Assembly (NCBI GenBank): GCA_033239525.1
Contig: BSYO01000014.1
Location: 15,484,021 to 15,548,020, forward strand
Reading direction: 5' to 3'
Length of the DNA stretch: 64,000 nucleotides
From: Nepenthes gracilis
Taxonomy: Eukaryota; Streptophyta; Magnoliopsida; Caryophyllales; Nepenthaceae
Within the stretch, counting starts at the first letter, position 1. The number at the start of each line of letters is the position of its first letter. Below, in pieces: positions 21,614 through 33,912 of this stretch. Made by a program: the position numbers and the translations under genes. The notes under the pieces were generated by a model, which searched no databases, had not been told where the DNA came from, and saw only the letters and a list, made by a program, of their open reading frames with translations.

Positions 21614-22727
21614 GTCTCTCTCTGTTGACGCAAGTATGCTACGGGAAAAATCTTAGTAGGAGGGATAAGCCATCCTGACTGATTTGAATAGGCAATGGAA
21701 GGCCAATAGGCGGGAAGCCAAAGCGGCACCCACCGCAGATGATCGGGACATGTGCCGGCTTAGCGCTACCGCGGGATCGAAATCGTTGTAATCATGGCCA
21801 AGCGCGGTTGACATGCGCGTTGCCTCAGCCGTCTGACGGGGATCCACGCCGGCGCCTCCGCATTAAATGAGGGCTCACGATAGAGAAGCCCACGTAGGGG
21901 CACACGGTAGCACAGGCGTGAAAGAGAGCCACCAAAAGTGAGAGATACAGAAGATGAAACGGCGTGGCGAAATAACCAATTTTATTATGGTAATAGGCCC
22001 CATTACAACGGCTACATGTATGAAAAAAAAAAAAGAAGAAGAAGAAGTTACGGCAGCAACAAAAGCAGCTATCAGCTAATGATCCTAATGGCCTGTGGAA
22101 GAACTTGGGACGTGGTAATCCACTAACTGCTCACGCGTTCGGGCGTGTGAGTTGCGAAGTCGAACGCCCGACTTGGAAGTTCGGATCCTCAGCGAGCTTG
22201 ACCTCGGCCAAAAGCCCGATGGCGTCATGCTAACTCCTCTCGAGCGAGATTCCACCCTCCGGCCGGGCCTGCGTCTCGGCTACATCGCGGCCAGCAACTT
22301 GACCTCGTGTTGTTGCATTGCTCGATCTCCTCTTGAGGGCGGTATGCAGGCTGCGCCCCCACAGTGCACCACGAGACGTGTGGCCTAGCCTCAGCTTCAG
22401 TCAGCGCCTTCCCGGTGTGCAACGCAGGCCCTCGGCCACTCCACCTCGAGTGCTGCAGGCCCCATGCGGCTCGAAGCCCTCTCAAAACCCGGAGCGCGCC
22501 CGATTATGAGAAGACCCGCTACCATGGCCGGGCGAGCCCCTCACGAGGTGCCAGCTTCCGAGTCCCGAGGCATAAGAATCAAACTCGGACTCAAATCGGA
22601 AAGAGCCCATACAGTGTGAGAGGAGTCCTCCATAAACTTTGCAGCAAGAGAGCACGCATAGGGAGGGCAAGCTACTGATAAACACACAAGGGGAAGGAAA
22701 TGCAAGGTTCCAGGAGAAAATGGCGCG

Positions 22728-22735
22728 TTTAAATA
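22728..22735 (-). promoter_or_regulatory. TATA-like box facing the antisense gene of C
   Basis: Minus strand CTTGTCTATTTAAACG. Element E has GTTGTCTATTTAAACC at 49456-49471, 70 bp before the ATG of its antisense gene. A promoter role is inferred. Confidence 0.5.
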
Positions 22736-23679
22736 GACAAGTTTTCTCCTGAAAAGTCAGCAGCCCCGAAAGGGCAGAAGGCACCAAAGCCCAACCAACG
22801 GGGACTTTCCACGTGGAGAGCCCATAAAGCCTCGCGCGTTTCCCAGGCGAGGCTCCATGACGTAATGCCTTCTGACCATGTAGACGTTAAATGCACCGGT
22901 CACACCAAGAGACGCAACCACCAACAGTGACTCTTCTGCTCTCACAAAGTCAAATACAAATCACCAGGAGAAAGCGCCCGGCAAAAGAGAAGTCGCCACA
23001 AAGGAAGAAGAAGATGAAAGCAAAGGACTACTTTTTTATTAATCAATACTTTCTTACAATGTACAAAGCCTGCCTTAATAATGCTACGTGAAAGGCGAAG
23101 GAAGGCAGCGGTGCGAGGCCGGATGCTCCATGCCATGCCCCGGATAGGCTTGGCGAACGTGAGTCTACATGAGATCCCCTGGCTGGAGGCATCGGTGGTT
23201 TAGCCGGAGGCAGGGGCGGAGCGAGGCACCCCGTGGAAGTCTCAGCGCTATCCCGCGAGGGTAGGATCGGCTTACCAGGGCCGAGGAAACCCCCGGAGAA
23301 AGTAGGGAGAGGACCCCCACTCCCTTTGGGTTCTTGGCCTCGAGACCCTCCAGTGTGCACTCGGAAGCGAGTGGGAAGGTATGTCTGGGAACCTCCGGCG
23401 CGGGAGACATGCCCGCGGAGGTTCCATGGCTCACCCCACATTCGAGGTGAGCCACAGTCGGAGAGGGTACCACTGGCGACGCGGAATGGCAGAGCCACTC
23501 TAGTTAGCATGAGGAGCGGGCTGCGGCCGGAGTTAAAAGCGGTCTTCGCCAGAACTTTTGGGTATTGGCTGGACCATCAGCTCCTTCTCGGACACCCGCT
23601 AGAGGCAGGGGAAAGCAGGATCTTCTCATCGCCTCTCCGATGATTGCTAAAGGATGAACTCCTTTAGCTCAGTGCCCCT

Positions 23680-23688
23680 CTATTTATG
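23680..23688 (-). promoter_or_regulatory. upstream TATA-like box, antisense strand of C
   Basis: Minus strand GCCATAAATAGAGG, about 270 bp inside from the 3' LTR. Element E has CCTATAAATAGCC at 47509-47521, also about 270 bp inside from its 3' LTR. Confidence 0.45.
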
Positions 23689-23955
23689 GCGAGATACGAA
23701 GCCATTCTCTTGCCCAGCCTTGACATGGCAATCGCGACGTCTTTCACGAACGGGAAAGACCCTTGGTGAGCGCAGCCCCAGCGTACCGTCACACCCGGAG
23801 TGACGAATCACGGCAGACTTTGAAAAGCCTGTCTAACCTCTGGGAAGCGTGAACCCGAGGAAATGACAAGCGATGGCGCGGCTGAGGAGGCGTAGGTCAC
23901 GGAATTAGCTGACGACATACCGGGCGGACCAGCCGGCCCCGGGCATGGGGGCTAG

Positions 23956-24864
23956 TGTTGAGTCCCATTATGCAGCCATGAAGAATTTCGGGCCCATGAA
24001 AGATTAGAAACCCCGAGGATGATGAAGCCAGCGGGATGGCAGAAGTCAGCCCGATTTCGAGCGTCGCGAGCCACGGCGGCGGAAGGCGATGGGAACTACG
24101 AAGCGCATTAATGCGGCTCCGTGGCGGAAAGGCCGCCCGATAGGGGCGCTGTACAGCTGCTTGTCCACCACGGCCCGCTTGCGAGGCGGCCAACCAATCC
24201 TCGTTCCGGGAAAACCGAGTGTGGCCGGCGGCCCAAGGAAACTGCCGTACGACAAAACGGACGTGAAACACACGGCGGTCTGATCCCTGTGCGCTCAGTG
24301 ACAAAGGCCCTCTGGCAGGCGTCTTGGCGCCAGTCTAACGGGGAGGGGGCCTATGAGATCCACCCCATAGGGGAAAGGATTCGATTCCAATCCCCGATTT
24401 CTGGCCAGGATTCTAGTTTCAATCCACTATAAACTTCATGAAAAGCGCGATTTGGAATTGAGGAGTGACTCACTTCTGTTTGGCATAAGCTAGCTCGCTA
24501 CTGCTCCCCAATGTCTTCTTAGACTATGAAAAAGTTAACCACCCGTTGCGGTGCATTAAGGGAGCCATGCCTCCATCACTGCTCATTCATTCTTTGCAAT
24601 TATTGCACATCTTTCACGCCATTCTGACATTGACCGCATGGCACTCTTCGCGTGTGCCATTTCGTTCATTACGAAATTTCTCGGCTTGAGCATCCCCGGC
24701 GCGTCGGTGGGAAAATCTCTTCTGGACACGGCCTCTTGTTTGTTGTTTGTGTTGTGGTGAAATCCGTATTCATGAGAAGGAGAGCCAGGACCATTTAAAG
24801 CCTTGCAGCGTCTTAGGAAGTCGAAAGTTTTTTTCGTAAAATGCGGCGAGAACAGGATGCAACA
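23956..24864 (+). repeat. 3' LTR of element C
   Basis: Starts TGTTGAGTCCC after the polypurine tract CATGGGGGCTAG, ends GATGCAACA, followed by AAAAT. 909 bp against 926 bp for the 5' LTR. Its TATA position reads TATGAGA. Confidence 0.9.
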
Positions 24865-27800
24865 AAAATATAAAATAATTTTTTTAAATATTAAAATATT
24901 AAACCCATCAAATGAGCTCCCAGGTAAAGTCGGCCACCTCGTTCCATTTTAATGCAACGGTAGTGATAGTTTCTTTTAATTCACGATGTAAAGAAAATAT
25001 TATAATTTTATTTTATTTTGTTTTATATCAATATAAATGTCATGGGTGACGTCACTACACGTGCAAAAATCACTGTCGGGCCTGCAGCGTGCACCGCCCT
25101 AACCTTTTCTCTTTCATCTGTTATTTTTTTTATGGGAAAAACAAAAATATAAATATAGTGTGTTTTTATTATATTTTTTTTATAATATTAATATATAAAT
25201 ATTTTTTTAAAAAATGAAAATATTTTTATATTATATTATTTTTAAAATATAAAATATTAATAATTAGATTTACCTTTATTCAACAGTTAATAGCAACGTC
25301 ACAGTGCTCTGCGAGGCATCCTCGTCACCTGGCTGGAAAATTGTCGGCCGACGGCTAAAAGGCTTTGACGCAATGAGGAAGGTGACGACTTAAAAGCACT
25401 AACAAAAAAGCATACGTGAGACAGATTCGCATATTCCGAGTAAAATTACTTCGACTAATATTATTTATATTGTAATTTTAAATAAAAAAATGTAATATTT
25501 ATTATATGAGTTTAATGAATTATTTTTACTATATTATATTTTTCTATAAATATAATAAATTTATAAGAAAATTACTTGATACGTACTTAGAATTCGAATT
25601 GTCTTACAAATTAGAGTGTTAGGTAAAATTTTTGATAGATTCAAAAAATTACGACTCTAGTTTTTAAAACTGTAAAATTAGAGATATACGAGATTTATTT
25701 TTTGATATATCATTTGACGCTTAAATTAATAATTTTTTAGAGAAAATTTGAAAGAAGTAAAAAGAAAGAGGAAATAGGATTAGTGTAGAATTTTATGAGT
25801 TTGAAGGGTTGGTTTCATTAGATTATACTTGATAAAAGCACTTATATGTTAGAGTATGGTTTCCCCCCTCCCCCAACTCTTAGTTGAAGATCTGTATTTA
25901 TAACTTAAACCCCAGTTAGTTCGTCAATCAAGAACCAGCACATGCGATTGGGGATGTTATGCAATATTAATTATTATCTGTTATGATAATTATGTAACCG
26001 CAAGTTATGTTGGTTTAGTAACCATCCAATTATAAATATTTGGTATTTATCTGACAGTTACTACTCATTTAAATACCGTTAATCATCTTTTGGATATACG
26101 TAACAATTTGTCATGATTTAATATATTATCAATTATTTTATTGGATCATTAATTATCTCAATCTTTCATATGTTTTATTACTGGGTTGTTCGGTCGGTCG
26201 ACTTAGTCATTGGTTTTAGTCCACGGGTTGCTGACATCAAAACCCTGCTTTTCGGTTAGGTCAGACAGGTTATATTTAAACCGTACCTAATAGTGCTCTT
26301 TTTACTATAATAAATGGATTATTATATTAAAATAGGTATATATTTGATTAATAAATTATTATAATGAAATAAGTATATATTATGCACAGAATAAAACCAA
26401 TGAAATTATTCCACCTGAATAGGATTAGGAACAAAACAAGAAATAGGTATTATATTACTTCGTCTATAATGACTGTCTAAATTGAAGACAACCCAGACGA
26501 GGAGCCGAAACATAAACCTTGCATCGCCGCTTGAAACTATTAGATAGAAAAATTCAATAAAATAAAAAATAAAAAATAAAAACTTGTAAATGATTCTTTT
26601 TAATTTTTTTAATATTATGTCAATATTTAATAAATATTAATACTTTAAAAAATAAATAAATAATTAGTTTTATTATTTTATACTTTAAATTCTCACCATT
26701 GGATTTTCGATCCAAAGATGGGAAAGAGAGATGCAGTGTAATATCGGTGTATTAATATTGGAACGATGTTGTTTGATAACATAATTGAGTAATTATGAAA
26801 TATAATTATGAATTTGGTTAAGTCTCAATGTATAAAATGTGCATAAAAGAGGGTACACAAACATCATTTACAGATTCATCATGCTTAAAAGTACCCATGA
26901 AGGGGATTCGTGTGTGCTTTGCAAATTTAATCGTACATGCTAGAAGATATAAATTTTAAAAGATTATTTTAATGATAGTTAACTTAATTAAATTGATTAA
27001 TTTTAATATTAATTAAATTTTTGGATTAAAAAATCAAGCTTTTAATTGAAATAAATTAGGTCGAATGATACTCGATGTGTGCCTAATCTTTGCATGAGCA
27101 TGTTTTAGGCAAAATGTTTGTATTTGAGGTACGCTCAAGCGATGTATGTACATTTAGACTAGAATGTTGGCGCTTGATAGATATTTGATCGCCGCTCATG
27201 AGCAATATTAATATTGTCTCAACTCTTGACAAATGTTTGATCGGTGCATATGCATTATTTTTCTTCAAACAGACCCAATGAAATATTTTAACTCATTTCT
27301 ATTGAAATTTTAATAGAAAAAAAGAAAGAGAACATGAAAAAACGAGAAGAAGAAGAAAAAACTAAGAAAATTTCCAAGCAATTTTCAATAAAATTAAGTA
27401 AAAATAAGTACACTTTTTATTACTAAACTTTTCAGTAATTTTTAAGTATTTTTTATTTTAAATACTCATATATTTATTATTTTTTATATTTAAATTATTT
27501 TAAACTTTATATGTACATAATTTTACTCCCATTGTATGAAATTTTATGAATTACCTATTTTAAATTCATATAAATTATATTTAATTACTAAAATTTATTT
27601 TATAAATAATCTTGTATGTATTTAAATTTCACATATATATACATGTATGCTCTTAATTTCTACATAAATGTATCTACATATCTTGGATTTGTAAGAAAAT
27701 TATAAAAAATTGTATAAATTATACTAATTTTTTATAATTTCTGCATAATTGATTCTACGTGTCTTCTAGTTATACATTAAGGCTTTTGCTTGTCCATAAT

Positions 27801-28134
27801 TTATATTTTATTATTTTATAATGTCACATATTTGAGAAAAATAGAGTAAAACTTTATATTAGTTTTAATAAAAGAAAATATTTTCTCTGATATAAAAAAA
27901 ATAAAAGTATATTTGTATTCAAATAGAATTTTTAATTTGACCCAAAAAGAACCATTATAAAAAATTGACAATATATATTTAGACATATCATAATATATTA
28001 CTTATAAATTATAGGTCAAAACTAATATTTTTCTCTTGTATGAAAAAAATAAGAGTATATTTGTATTCAAATAGAATTTTTAATTTGATCCAAAAAGGAC
28101 CATTATAAAAAATTGACAATACATATTTAGACAT
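24865..28134. other. AT-rich intergenic DNA with a terminal tandem duplication
   Basis: No gene recognised on either strand. Near the right end a unit of about 145 bp (TTTTCTC, ATAAAAGTATATTTG, CCATTATAAAAAATTGACA, TTAGACAT) is present twice in tandem, 27882-28026 and 28027-28134. The second copy is cut by element F at GACAT and resumes after it (33913-33955). Confidence 0.65.
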
Positions 28135-29028
28135 TATTGGGGTCACTCCCTTGTGAAAGTTTTTGTGATCGGAGGACTTGAACGGAACACGTGAACCTTG
28201 TGTACTACTTTGGTCTGTGGACATGTTCACTGAAGAATTTGCGGACTATACACAGGATAAGCTGAAAGAATTTTGGTCAATATAGTTGATCGAAAACTAT
28301 TGAATGGGTAATAGTGACAAGTCAATCTGTTGATTGGCTGAATGTATGATTTGTCCAACATTGCTGAAGGAACTCAAAAGGACAATCGATCGATCAATAG
28401 AGACATTAACTGGCTATGTAGAGAAGGCGGTCCGAGAGGTATTGGCCGACCATGAGAAGGATGGTGACGGGCATTCAATCGACCTTTGTGAAGAATGCGA
28501 ACAATGAAATGTGAACCGTCCACCAGGGAATCCAAAAAGGTGCTAGCTTCGAAGATTTTCTGAGTATGTGTGTGATCTCAGACGATTATACATGAGTCAT
28601 TTTTATACGAAGTATATTCATATTGTTGGTAAGGATAGATTTTATTGGGGGAGTAAAATATTTCTCAAATTTGCCAAATACATGCATCTGTATTGAAAGG
28701 TAAAAGTAGAAACACTTGGTGCTTTTCCTTATTAGTGTAAAAAGCAGAGAGTGTAAAAAATGTGAAGAAAGGAGAGAATTGTGACCAAAATAAATTGGGT
28801 TTCTTATATTACTTGTACTATATTCTTTGATTTTTCTTTCTCTTGTGACCGTGAAAAACTTATTCCTAGCCTCACATAATAAAATTGGTTCCGTGGATTA
28901 GTTGTCCCGTGGTTTTTTTTATTTAAAAAGGATTTTTTACGTAAAAATTTGTCTATTTGTTTTTTTTCTTCCTCATTTCCTTTACTATGTCTGTTTGTGG
29001 TAGTAGTCGGACGCCATCTACCCTAACA
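28135..29028 (+). repeat. 5' LTR of element F
   Basis: Starts TATTGGGG (TG changed to TA) and ends CCCTAACA just before AG and the primer binding site. U5 has the GTGGTTTTTTTTATTT and TTTTTTACGTAAAA motifs shared with the other copia LTRs in the window. Confidence 0.9.
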
Positions 29029-29030
29029 AG

Positions 29031-29041
29031 TGGTATCAGAG
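29031..29041 (+). other. primer binding site of element F
   Basis: TGGTATCAGAG, complementary to the 3' end of initiator methionine tRNA, the standard primer of plant copia elements. Confidence 0.85.
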
Positions 29042-29063
29042 ATTTATTGAGAATTCTGTTTAA

Positions 29064-29870
29064 ATGGTGTCGTCATTTTTAAAAAAACTATCTTTTAGTG
29101 TGGAGCAGTTCAACTGATAGGACAATTTTTTTTCTCTGGTAAGAGAGGGTAAAAAATATCCTAACTAGAGAAGGAACAGTGAAGGCACTAAAGAAGAAGA
29201 TGAGAAATCTGAAAATTTGACCGAAAATGAATAGCAAGATAAAAGAGATCTTGTCAATTATACTATCAAATTATGCCTGATGGATAACACTCTACAAGAG
29301 GTCCTCGATCTGACTGACTTGGTGGAGGTTTGGGAGAAGTTGGAGAGTAAATATAAGTCTAAATCCTTGATAACCAAGCTACATGTAAAGAAGTAATTTT
29401 ATGGCCCGTGGTTGTTAGAAGGTAGGAGTTTTGGAAGAATTTTGGACGAGTTTAACAAAATATTGACACAAATGTTTGCCTTCGATGAGGAAATCAAGGA
29501 GGAGGATAAAGTATTAGTACTGCTAGCCTCTTTGCCAGCCTCTTATGACCACATCGTTACAACCTTATTGTTTAAAAAGGATTCATTGAAATTGGACGAG
29601 ATTATTGACTCCTTACTCATTAATGAGTCAAGGCGGTCATAAGGGATTTCAACATCCTCTCACTTTGAGGTACTTGTGATCAAATCCTTGGGAAGAAGTA
29701 GAGGACGCAGCTAGAAATTTAGAAAAAAAGGTTGTAGCAAATCTGATCAATGTATCAAAATATTGAGTGCCATCACTGTGGTAAGAAGGGCCACATCAAG
29801 AAGTATTATTTCAAATAGAAGCGTAAAATTACAGAAAAATGGAAAGGAAATAAGGGACAAAGAGAGGAGA
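29064..29870 (+). pseudogene. gag of element F
   Basis: ATG 29064 (MVSSFLKKLSFSVEQFN), then stops. The best preserved part is 29412-29642 (DEEIKEEDKVLVLLASLPAS, HIVTTLLFKKDSLKLDE), the copia capsid (UBN2-type) core. A zinc knuckle follows at 29768-29809: C-H-H-C-GKKGHI-KK-YY. Spacing is C-x2-C-x4-H-x4-Y, so the last cysteine is tyrosine (TAT for TGT). Would form the particle and bind RNA. Confidence 0.8.
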
Positions 29871-30265
29871 TGTCCTTAGTTTCAGTGGTCACAAGAGGCG
29901 ACCTCCTGTCGACATGTGAAGAAAATATGGCAAGCCTGACGGACCATGAGGCCGGCTGGATGGTTGACTCTGACGCTTCTCTGCATGCTACATCCAGAAG
30001 GGGATTGTTCACATCCTACACTCTCGAAAACTTTGGAGTGATAAGGATGAAAAATGAAGGAATATTCCCAATTGTTGGCAGAGGTGATATTATTCTGATC
30101 ATCAATAATGGGATGAAATTAATGTTGAAGGATTTACGTCATATCCGTGACATCTGGTTAAACATAATCTCAACCGGACAGTTGGATGATAAAGACTACT
30201 ATAATACCTTCTGTGAAGGAAATTGGAAACTGACCAGTGAAAAAAGTGCTTCGGCCTATACGTGA
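29870..30265 (+). pseudogene. protease region of element F
   Basis: Open frame with GWMVDSDASLHAT. The aspartic protease active site DSGAS is altered to DSDAS (29966-29980), which should abolish activity. Downstream is VGRGDIILIINNG and LKDLRHIRDIWLNIISTGQL, standard for the copia protease to GAG-pre-integrase transition. Confidence 0.85.
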
Positions 30266-31450
30266 TGAAGGCCTATGTAAAGGTCAGGCATGTGAATGTC
30301 GCAATCAGCAAGGAGTCCGAGGATTTGTGGTATAGGAGGTTGGGTCATATGAGTAAACATGGATTGTATCATTTGGTCAGGAAGGACCTTATCCTCAGAA
30401 TGAAGGAGGACGGATGGAAGACGTGTCCTCATTGTTTGGTCGGCAAGTAAAGAAGAGTCCTAATCTATGGAGACTCATCCTCTATAAAGGTGGAGATATT
30501 TGATCTCATCCACACAGATATGTGTGGACCATTCCAGGACAAGTCGTTTGGTGGAGCCCAATACTTTATTTTTTTATTGACGATTATTCCAAAAAACTGT
30601 GATTTACCCATTAAAAATCAAGGACCAAGCCCTTGATATATTTGAGTAATTTCATACTCTAGTTGAGCGTTAGACGGGGAAGAAATTGAACGTCGTCTAA
30701 AGTGATAATGTTAGCGAGTACATAGGGCCTTTTGATGCCTATTGCTGGTTACATGGTATTAGGATAAGCATCAGAAAACACCATAAAAATGTCATAGTTG
30801 TACGGAGTGACCGAGCAGTTGAACCACATACTTCTAGAGAGAGTACGATATGTGGTTTTTGAAGCCAAGCTTTCGTCATCTTTTTGGGTCGAAACACTGA
30901 AGGTGACGACCTATGCCATCAATAGGTCATCTAGTAAATCCTTGAAGGGTGAAATGTCAGAGAAGATATGGACAGGCAATGAGCCATCTTATGACCATCT
31001 ATGGGTATTTGGATGTAAAATCTTTGTTCATATCTCAAAAGATGAAAGGACAAAGTTAGAGTCAAAGACGATGTAGTGCGTCTATCTAGGCTATGGAAAA
31101 AATAAGTTGGACAACAGATTTTATGATCCATCTGAGAGAAGACTTATCTGGTTAAGGGACGTGACCTTTATCGAGGATGAAACAATCAAGGATATTTGTA
31201 GGAAGATCAAGTATGATGTTGACCAGACGAATAAGGTGAGCGTTGAAATTGTCTGTCCAGAGGCTCTGCAGGACGAGGATACTGACCCTGATGTGACCGA
31301 GGATAGGAATGAAGCCGTGACAGTATTAGATGAGGATCGGGATGAAGTCACTCCTCAATCGGTTGAAAACGTTTCTATCAAACGATCCTCACGAAATAGA
31401 TAGTCGTTTGTCCATTTGTCTCATAGTGAGTATGTCTTGCTCACTGATAC
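30265..31450 (+). pseudogene. integrase of element F
   Basis: GAG-pre-integrase motif (LWYRRLGHMSKHGLYHL, 30330-30375) with CPHCLVGK giving HHCC. The core follows with HTDMCGPF (first D), SDNVSEY (second D; usual SDNGGEY, so GG is lost) and GVTEQLNH (glutamate kept). 30798-31076 reads RSSSKSLKGEMSEKIWTGNE and the VFGCKIFVHI motif. 31107-31403 is the linker toward reverse transcriptase. Several stops and frame changes interrupt it. Confidence 0.85.
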
Positions 31451-31489
31451 CATAGAGTTTGAGATATTTGAAGAGATTATGGAGGATGA

Positions 31490-32130
31490 GAATAAATAGA
31501 GATAGTTGAAAGTCATGAAAGATGAAATTAGCTCTCTCGATGAAAATCATACTTTTGATTTAGTCGAGTTACCTAAAGGAAAGAGGCCCCTAAAGAATAA
31601 GTGGATTTTTCGTTTGAAAACGGATGAGAATACCATGAAACTGAGGTACAATGCACGGCTAGTGGTAAAAGATTTTAATCAACGGAAGGGTATTAATTTT
31701 GATGAGATTTTTTCTCCAGTGGTGAAGATGTCCTCCATAAGGGTTGTGTTGGATTTGGTTGCTATTTAGAATCTTGAGGTGGAGCAAATGGATATTCGGA
31801 CGACTTTCTTCTATAGTGAATTTGAGGAGGAAATTTATATGGAACAATTGGAAGGGTTCAAGGTTAAAGGGAAGGAATGACTTGTCTGTCGTTTGAGGAA
31901 GAGCCTGTACGGATTGAAGCAGGTTCCTAAACAGTGGTATAAAAAGTTTGAGTCGGTTATGATTAGTCAAGGGTACCAGCAAATTACTTGTGATCACTGT
32001 ATATTTACACAAAGGTTTTTTGAGGATAATTTTGTTATCATTCTTCTGTATGTGGATGACATGTTGATTGTTGGAGCAACAGTACTCAGATAAAGGAGTT
32101 GAAGGGCAATTTGGGTGGTCGTTTGCCATG
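31490..32130 (+). pseudogene. reverse transcriptase of element F
   Basis: LPKGKRPLKNKWIFRLKTDE (31578-31628), ARLVVKDFNQRKGINFDEIF, then KSLYGLKQVPKQWYKKFES and the catalytic YVDDM at 32049-32063. Stops lie near 31768 and 31878. The core motif is kept but the frame is broken. Confidence 0.88.
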
Positions 32131-32990
32131 AAGGACCTAAGATCGACGAAACAAATTCTTGGCGTCAGAATTATCCGTGACTGAGAGGCAAGAAAATTGT
32201 GGCTATCTCAAGAGAGTTACATTGAGAAAGTGCTCCGATGATTTAATATGGACAAGTTTAAACCTTTGAGCATACCGTTGACAAATCACCATAGGTTGAG
32301 CGCTCGTCAGTATCCGTCCTCAAGCGAATAGAAGGCATACATGAGAGGCGTTTCCTGTTCCTCAACTGTGGGAAACTTGATATATGTCATAATATACACA
32401 AGGCCAGACATAACATATATTGTTGGCACAGTCAGCCGATTGTTGTAAAATCCAAGAAAGGAGTATTGGTCCACGGTTAAGTGGATAATGAGATACATCC
32501 GTAAAACTTCTAAGAAGTGTCCGTGTCTTGAAAGTGACGAGTCTCAGTTGATGGGCTACTCTGACGCTGATATAGCGGGAAACATTAACTTCCATAAGTC
32601 TACATCAGGATACTTAGTAAAGTTTGCTGGATGTGCAGTTTCTTGGTAATCCAAGCCGTAGAAGTGCGTCACTCTCTCAACTATTAAGGCTGAGTATATC
32701 GCAGTGGTAGAAGTTTGTAAGGAGATTTGGATGAGAAAGTTCATTCAATACTTGTATCTCCAACAAAAAAAGTATGAGGAACTTTATAATAGTTAGAGTG
32801 TCATATATCTCTGTAAGAACTCCTCATTCCATTCTAGATCGAAACACATTGACGTTTGATACCATTGGGTGAGAGATGTGCTTGAAATTGGTCTACTGTC
32901 ACTGAAAAAGGCCAGTACTGAAGAAAATGGGGTGGATATAGTGATCAAGATCTTACCAAAGGGTAAAAATAAAACTTGCTGTAGTTTGGT
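32130..32990 (+). pseudogene. RNase H and 3' end of pol, element F
   Basis: Connection region (MKDLRSTKQILGVRIIRD), then the RNase H (GYSDADIAGN at 32550-32580, STSGYLVKFAGCAVSW, KCVTLSTIKAEYIA, SRSKHIDV). Stops replace expected Q or R codons, for example TAA and TAG in SW-stop-SKP-stop-KC and TGA in VLR-stop-FNMD. The sequence ends shortly before the 3' LTR; the polypurine tract is poor (AAGGAAAAA). Confidence 0.85.
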
Positions 32991-33033
32991 TAGGCCGAAA
33001 AATATTATTTCTTCATGGTCGTAAGGAAAAATT

Positions 33034-33912
33034 TGTTGGAGGTCATTCAGTATAAAAATCCTTGTGACGAAGGATTTGGGCCGGAGCACGTGGATCTTGT
33101 GTGCTACCATGATCCGCGGACTATACATAGGATATTTGAAAAATTTCCAGTCAACATAGTTAACAAAAAATTATTGAGCAATTAATAAATACCGGTCGAT
33201 CTATTGGCCGAGTGAAAGTATGATCGCGAAGTATTCTTTGAAGGATCCCCGGAAAAGGCAACATTGGTCAATAGAGGTATTGACCGGCCATGTGGAGAGG
33301 ATAGTCAACAGAGGCATTGACTGTCCATGAGGCGGGGACAGTCAACGGGGCGTTGATCGGTATTGTAAAGAACGCGGAGGATGAAATGTTAGCCGTCCAC
33401 AAGAGTAATCAGGAAAGGTGTATTTCAAAGATTTTTGAGCACGTGTGATGATCGGACAGGTTAGGTAGGAGCCGTTTTTGTACAGAGTATATTTATATTG
33501 TTAGTAAAAATATATTTTATCGGGAGAGTAGAATATTACTCAAATTTACTAAATATATATGTTTGTATTGAAAGGGAAAAGTAGAGGCACTCAGCGTTTT
33601 TTCTTCTAAATGTGAAAAATAGAGAGAGTGAAAAATTGTGAAGAAAGGAGAGAATTGTGAGCAAAACAAAGTATATTTTTTGTATTAATTGTACTTTGTT
33701 CTTTGATTTTTCTTTCTATTGTACCTATGTAACCGTGAAAAAGTTATTTCCAACCTCACATAGTGGATTTAATTCTATGAACTGATTGTCCAATAATTTT
33801 TTTCTTATTTGAGCAGATTTTCTACGTAAAAATTTGTGTGTATATTTTTTTCTTCCTCATTTTCTTTATTGTGTCTGTTTGTAGTGGTAGTTAGACACTA
33901 TCAACCTTAACA
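33034..33912 (+). repeat. 3' LTR of element F
   Basis: Starts TGTTGGAGGTCA and ends ACCTTAACA, followed by the GACAT duplication. 879 bp against 894 bp for the 5' LTR. Confidence 0.9.

Larger units (their letters stand above)
15245..24864 (+). mobile_element. Ty3/gypsy Tat-lineage element C, full length, internally deleted
   Basis: Bounded by LTRs 15245-16170 and 23956-24864 and by a 5-bp target duplication (AAAAT, 15240-15244 and 24865-24869). Internal order: primer binding site (16171), start of gag, part of capsid, an abrupt join into the second RNase H domain (about 17045-17080), integrase to 18779, minisatellite, CTTAGGGGGC box, antisense gene region, polypurine tract (CATGGGGGCTAG, ending 23955). 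Protease, reverse transcriptase and the first RNase H are missing. The copy could not mobilise itself. The two LTRs differ at many positions by eye, so the insertion is old. Confidence 0.9.
28135..33912 (+). mobile_element. Ty1/copia retrotransposon F, full length, inactivated
   Basis: LTRs 28135-29028 and 33034-33912, with a 5-bp target duplication GACAT (28130-28134 and 33913-33917). Primer binding site TGGTATCAGAG at 29031. Internal order is gag, protease, integrase, reverse transcriptase, RNase H, which is the copia order. Total length 5778 bp. Many stops, several being TAA/TAG/TGA where CAA/CAG/CGA is expected. The LTRs are strongly diverged by eye, so the insertion is old. The LTR family is related to those at 19-1065 and 1552-2356. 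Confidence 0.92.

Noticed and set aside
15245..24864. Integrated pararetrovirus instead of a retrotransposon
   Set aside because: LTRs, 5-bp target duplication, primer site, polypurine tract and a DD35E integrase are all present; pararetroviruses lack LTRs and integrase.
29031..29041. tRNA gene near the primer binding site
   Set aside because: Only the short complement of the tRNA 3' end is present; no cloverleaf can be made.
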